Source of the DNA: Brevibacterium sp. CBA3109
GTDB lineage: Bacteria; Actinomycetota; Actinomycetes; Actinomycetales; Brevibacteriaceae
Reading direction: 5' to 3'
Assembly (NCBI RefSeq): GCF_040256645.1
Contig: NZ_CP158281.1
Coordinates: 1,612,001 to 1,676,000 of the forward strand
DNA: 64,000 nt
Part shown: in pieces, positions 63,102-64,000 of the stretch
Position numbering within the stretch: position 1 is the first letter of the stretch
How the letters are laid out: every line of letters starts with the position of its first letter
The notes under the pieces: generated by a model
Seen by the model: only the letters and a program-made list of their open reading frames with translations
Database searches by the model: none
Told to the model about the DNA's origin: nothing
Position numbers and translations under genes: made by a program

Positions 63102-64000
63102 ATGACTACCGCCATCATGCATCGTCGTCGTGTGTTCGACACGATTGGACCGCTCCTCGAAACGCAGACGACCACGATCGGCGAACTCCTCGACACTCCA
63201 CGGCGCTTGACCGCCACCGTTCGCTCACCGATCGATGTTCCCGGTTTCGACAACTCCAGCATGGACGGCTACGCCGTGGCCGCCTCCACTCTGCGCCGTG
63301 CCGATCAGAGCAGTGCCACCGATGCTCAGGGCAGAGCTCAAACCGTCTATGGACCGATCCCAGTGCACGGTCGGGTCGCGGCCGGCGCGCTCGGCAACGA
63401 GGTGACGGCGGGAACAGCAGTCGAAATCATGACCGGTGCACCCCTGCCTCCGGGCACCGACACGGTGATCAGGATCGAGGACACACAACCGGGAGAATTC
63501 GAGTCCCCGGAGATCACGATCACGCTGCCGTCCGCTGATTCGGGGCCACAGCCTGGTGCATTCGTCCGGAACCGAGGCAGCGATGTCAGAGCCGGAACCA
63601 CAATCCTGTCTGCCGGCCTGATGCTCACGCCTGCCCACCTCGGCGTCGCGGCGGCCTGCGGAGTGAAAGCACTCGAGGTGCAGAGCCTGCCGCATGTGCT
63701 GATCGTGAGCACCGGGGATGAGATCACCGCGGATGCGGCCGCCGGAATTCACGATGCGAACTCGATCACGCTGGCGGCCAGCCTGCGTCGCCTCGGCGTT
63801 GACACGAGGATCATCACTGTCCCCGACGATCCGCAGGCGCTGCTCGACGCAGTCCGTGGCGCCCGGAGCGACCTCGTCATCTCCACCGGCGGGATCTCCA
63901 AGGGCGCCCACGAAGTCGTCAAGCTCGCCGCCGACCTGGACCCGGAATCGACCATGGTCTTCCAACCCGTTGCGATGCAGCCGGGAGGACCGCAGGGATG
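63102..64000 (+). CDS. moeA: Molybdopterin molybdenumtransferase MoeA (second copy), 5' part
   Basis: 299 codons are visible and the frame is open to the window end. It begins MTTAIMHRRRVFDTIGPLLE. Motifs are GFDNSSMDGYAVA near residue 50, GTAVEIMTGAPLPPGTDTVIRIED, LIVSTGDEIT, STGGISKGAHEVVKLAADLD and FQPVAMQPGGPQG at the end of the window. It differs considerably from the first copy, so it is a paralogue and not a recent duplicate. Two MoeA paralogues are common in actinobacteria. Confidence 0.93.
   Translation, partial: MTTAIMHRRRVFDTIGPLLETQTTTIGELLDTPRRLTATVRSPIDVPGFDNSSMDGYAVAASTLRRADQSSATDAQGRAQTVYGPIPVHGRVAAGALGNEVTAGTAVEIMTGAPLPPGTDTVIRIEDTQPGEFESPEITITLPSADSGPQPGAFVRNRGSDVRAGTTILSAGLMLTPAHLGVAAACGVKALEVQSLPHVLIVSTGDEITADAAAGIHDANSITLAASLRRLGVDTRIITVPDDPQALLDAVRGARSDLVISTGGISKGAHEVVKLAADLDPESTMVFQPVAMQPGGPQG

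Overview
The window is a high-GC actinobacterial chromosome segment. The order folC, DUF4233 gene, ndk, rne, rplU, rpmA, obgE, proB, proA, nadD, rsfS is typical of Actinomycetota. The accessory content (Mrp antiporter, carnitine catabolism, EfeUOB, several small-molecule transporters) fits a Brevibacterium-like, salt-tolerant aerobe. The genus is an inference from gene content, not a search result.

Layout. 1-4290: end of ileS, folC, a DUF4233 membrane protein, ndk, and a convergent VKOR-family gene. 4411-7806: rne, encoding RNase E/G behind a hairpin-rich leader, then a strong terminator. 7865-10409: a decayed SPFH gene, an alanine/glycine symporter and a stand-alone chorismate mutase. 10428-18592: the housekeeping run rplU-rpmA-obgE-proB-proA-small membrane protein-nadD-C-tail-anchored acidic protein-rsfS-histidine phosphatase, closed by a 22-bp tandem repeat. 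18745-29447: a glycosyltransferase, the six-gene mrp operon with MrpB fused to MrpA, and the EfeUOB iron importer behind a DtxR/IdeR-like box. 29492-34747: AlkB, a ferredoxin-reductase-like flavoprotein, tRNA-Ala(CGC), a DoxX-like protein, and a GH1 glucosidase with an MFS transporter. 34797-38731: a YdeI-like protein and a leftward operon for L-carnitine to glycine betaine, led by an unusual XRE-TetR fusion regulator. 38923-46544: PLP decarboxylase, YczE-type membrane protein divergent from a MocR regulator, YggS, an arsenic-resistance-type transporter, and Ada-AlkA with Ogt alkylation repair. 46656-52551: tRNA-Ala(GGC) and an accessory island. 52552-64000: universal stress protein, hydrolase, small membrane proteins, MFS and POT transporters, a CPBP-like protein, and a molybdenum-cofactor cluster (moeA, moeB-rhodanese, moaD, moaA, second moeA running off the window).

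The most interesting region is the island. An IS110-family element has inserted inside the terminal inverted repeat of an ISL3-family element. Removing it restores a 24-bp terminus that matches, at 22 of 24 positions, a solo terminus at 51675-51698. The outer pair of repeats therefore brackets the ISL3 transposase plus a secreted-protein gene and a small unknown gene, like a compound transposon. The 183-bp non-coding left end of the IS110 element has the size and place of a bridge RNA and carries short stretches matching both the target repeat and the element's own ends.

Other notable points are an RNase E that lacks the Zn-link cysteines, the XRE-TetR fusion, and an iron box lying on the efe promoter.
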